DNA from: Bryobacter sp.
Lineage (GTDB): Bacteria; Acidobacteriota; Terriglobia; Bryobacterales; Bryobacteraceae
DNA length: 36,037 nt
Reading direction: 5' to 3'
Assembly (NCBI GenBank): GCA_022843605.1
Contig: JALHNI010000064.1
Span: 1 to 36,037, forward strand
Positions 34,761 to 36,037 of the stretch are shown piece after piece; within the stretch, counting starts at the first letter, position 1, and every line of letters begins with the position of its first letter. Under the pieces are notes generated by a model. The model made no database searches, was not told where the DNA came from, and was given only the letters and a program-made list of their open reading frames with translations. Both the position numbers and the translations under genes were made by a program.

Positions 34761-36037
34761 ATGTCTTTTCTCGAACGGTGGAAGCCGCTCTTGCTGCTCG
34801 CATTGTCCGCGCCTATGGGGTTACAGGCGCTTTCGACTGGTCCTCCGGCCCTCCGCGCCAACATCGCCGCTGACGGAGGCTTGTCCTGTATCGCCTGCCA
34901 CCGCGCGGCAGGCACCGTCAATCCCGACTCGCTCGGGAGCATCGCCATTCAGACCACCGCCTACCGGCCCGGCGTGAAGCAACTCGTCCGGGTCCGCCTG
35001 AGCCACCCGGAAGCCCAGCGTTGGGGCTTTCAACTCGCCGCCCGCCTCGTGAGCGACGAAACCAAACAGGCCGGTACCTTCACCGTCGTCCCGAACTCCA
35101 TCCGCGTCACCTGCGCCCCCGGCAATACGCCAGCGCCCTGTAACGGCCAGGCCGAATTCGCCACCCAAGTGGCGGCTTCCACCTTCACCGGTCAACGTGA
35201 AAGCGTCGAATGGAACGTCGAATGGACGCCTCCGGCCACTGACTCTGGGGAGGTGATCTTCTACGCCGTGGGAAATGCGGCCAACAACGGCTCCACCAAT
35301 GCGGGTGACTTCATCTACGCCACCAACACGCGGCGGGCCGTGGAAGGCACCTGCCAGGTCACCGGTAAACCGGTGATTCGCGGCGTGGCCGATGCCGCCA
35401 GCGGCCGCGCCAACACCTTCGCCATGAACGGCATCTTTACCATTGCCGGTTCAGGCTTCAACCTGCCCAACCTCTCACGCGGTGCCGGTACCCTCGATTT
35501 TGTCGACGGCAAATTCCCCACCGAACTCGGTTGTCTGGCGGTGGAAGTCGGCGGCCAGCGCGTCCCGGTGCTCTTCGCCAACTCCGGCCAGATTAACGCC
35601 CAAATGCCCGCCGGCGTCGCGCCAGGATCCTCCAATGTCGCCGTCATTCTCAACGCCGGAAAGGCTAACGAAAGCAAGAGCGACGCCAACGCGATCACGG
35701 TGCTCGCCAACGCGCCCGCGCTTTTCACCTTCAATGGCACCAGCATCGCGGCGCGCAATGCGGACTTCAGCATCGCGGCGGATCCGGCCCTCATTCCCGG
35801 CGCCCGCGCCGCCAAGCCCGGCGACGTCGTCCTGCTGTTCGCCACCGGCCTGGGGCCCACCACACCCGTCTACCAGGCTGGTGAGATTCCTGGCTCCGTC
35901 GCCCCCACGCGCGAAACGGTCACCGTCACCGTCGGCGGCACCACCCTGGCCGCCACTGACGTCCTTTATGCGGGAGTCGTTCCCGGGTCCATCTCAGGGC
36001 TCTACCAGATCAACATCCGCATCCCCGCCAGCACCGC
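34761..36037 (+). CDS. Secreted CxxCH / Reeler-like protein with TIGR03437 domain (3' end cut by window)
   Basis: The frame runs from ATG 34761 (AGGGGAG about eleven bases upstream) to the window edge, 425 codons. A signal peptide (WKPLLLLALSAPMGLQA) is followed by LSCIACHRAAG (41-51), a c-type heme-binding CxxCH motif at Cys43-Cys46-His47. Residues 55-195 resemble the Reeler-like/choice-of-anchor V fold: YRPGVKQLVRVRLSHPEAQRWGF, QAGTFTV and EVIFYAVGNAANNG. From about 205 comes a TIGR03437 domain: GVADAASG, SGQINAQMPAGVAPGSS, LFATGLGPTTP and VPGSISGLYQINIRIP. The protein is probably nearly complete. It is likely at the cell surface or in the periplasm; a role in electron transfer is possible but rests on one CxxCH. 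Confidence 0.88.
   Translation, partial: MSFLERWKPLLLLALSAPMGLQALSTGPPALRANIAADGGLSCIACHRAAGTVNPDSLGSIAIQTTAYRPGVKQLVRVRLSHPEAQRWGFQLAARLVSDETKQAGTFTVVPNSIRVTCAPGNTPAPCNGQAEFATQVAASTFTGQRESVEWNVEWTPPATDSGEVIFYAVGNAANNGSTNAGDFIYATNTRRAVEGTCQVTGKPVIRGVADAASGRANTFAMNGIFTIAGSGFNLPNLSRGAGTLDFVDGKFPTELGCLAVEVGGQRVPVLFANSGQINAQMPAGVAPGSSNVAVILNAGKANESKSDANAITVLANAPALFTFNGTSIAARNADFSIAADPALIPGARAAKPGDVVLLFATGLGPTTPVYQAGEIPGSVAPTRETVTVTVGGTTLAATDVLYAGVVPGSISGLYQINIRIPAST

Overview
The window reads as a chromosomal segment of a high-GC Acidobacteriota bacterium, most likely a Solibacter/Bryobacter relative (Bryobacterales). The reasons are the family mix: an ADOP-type ABC permease with MacB and FtsX domains, an Oar-like TonB-dependent receptor followed by a TPR protein, a protein of carboxypeptidase-regulatory-like repeats, and two proteins ending in the TIGR03437 domain that is abundant in Solibacter. 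The genus is an inference; no 16S rRNA is present.

Layout. 1-2441: 5' part of a minus-strand ABC permease. 2551-5540: copper module. A promoter whose spacer is a CsoR-type palindrome drives csoR, then a frameshifted YHS-domain remnant, then a Cu P1B-ATPase carrying YHS and two CPM...CGM metal-binding domains. 5606-11998: a minus-strand, tightly coupled three-gene operon of unusual proteins: a 1359-residue protein with an apparent N-terminal macrodomain and CshA-like beta repeats, a helical protein with a C-terminal LysM domain, and a protein that resembles actinoporins/aegerolysins. This is the best candidate here for an undescribed system. 12401-15220: duplicated PRC-barrel protein, small YHS protein, BON-MscS channel. 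15270-18650: initiator tRNA-Met, a small basic protein, glycerol-3-phosphate dehydrogenase, amidase and a small Tat-signal protein overlapping it. 18700-20301: carboxypeptidase-regulatory-like repeat protein, convergent on groES-groEL across a bidirectional terminator; groES has a CIRCE-like operator.

22681-23581: a degraded amidohydrolase, then an AhpD-like gene whose reading frame is interrupted by one in-frame TGA exactly where the second Cys of CxxC belongs. A hairpin with a GGTC loop follows 11 bases after the TGA, so this is read as a selenoprotein. 23585-28714: signal-peptide PPC/DUF296 protein divergent from the TonB receptor-TPR pair. 28718-31613: a BNR-like/TIGR03437 secreted protein divergent from a FecR-domain protein. 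31800-34576: iron operon feoA-bfr-feoB. 34761-end: secreted protein with a CxxCH motif and TIGR03437 domain, cut by the window edge.

Functional themes are metal handling (copper efflux, ferrous iron uptake and storage), envelope and secreted proteins, protein folding, and thiol/selenol redox. No CRISPR array, insertion sequence, rRNA or phage gene was seen. All domain calls were made by eye from motifs; no database search was run.
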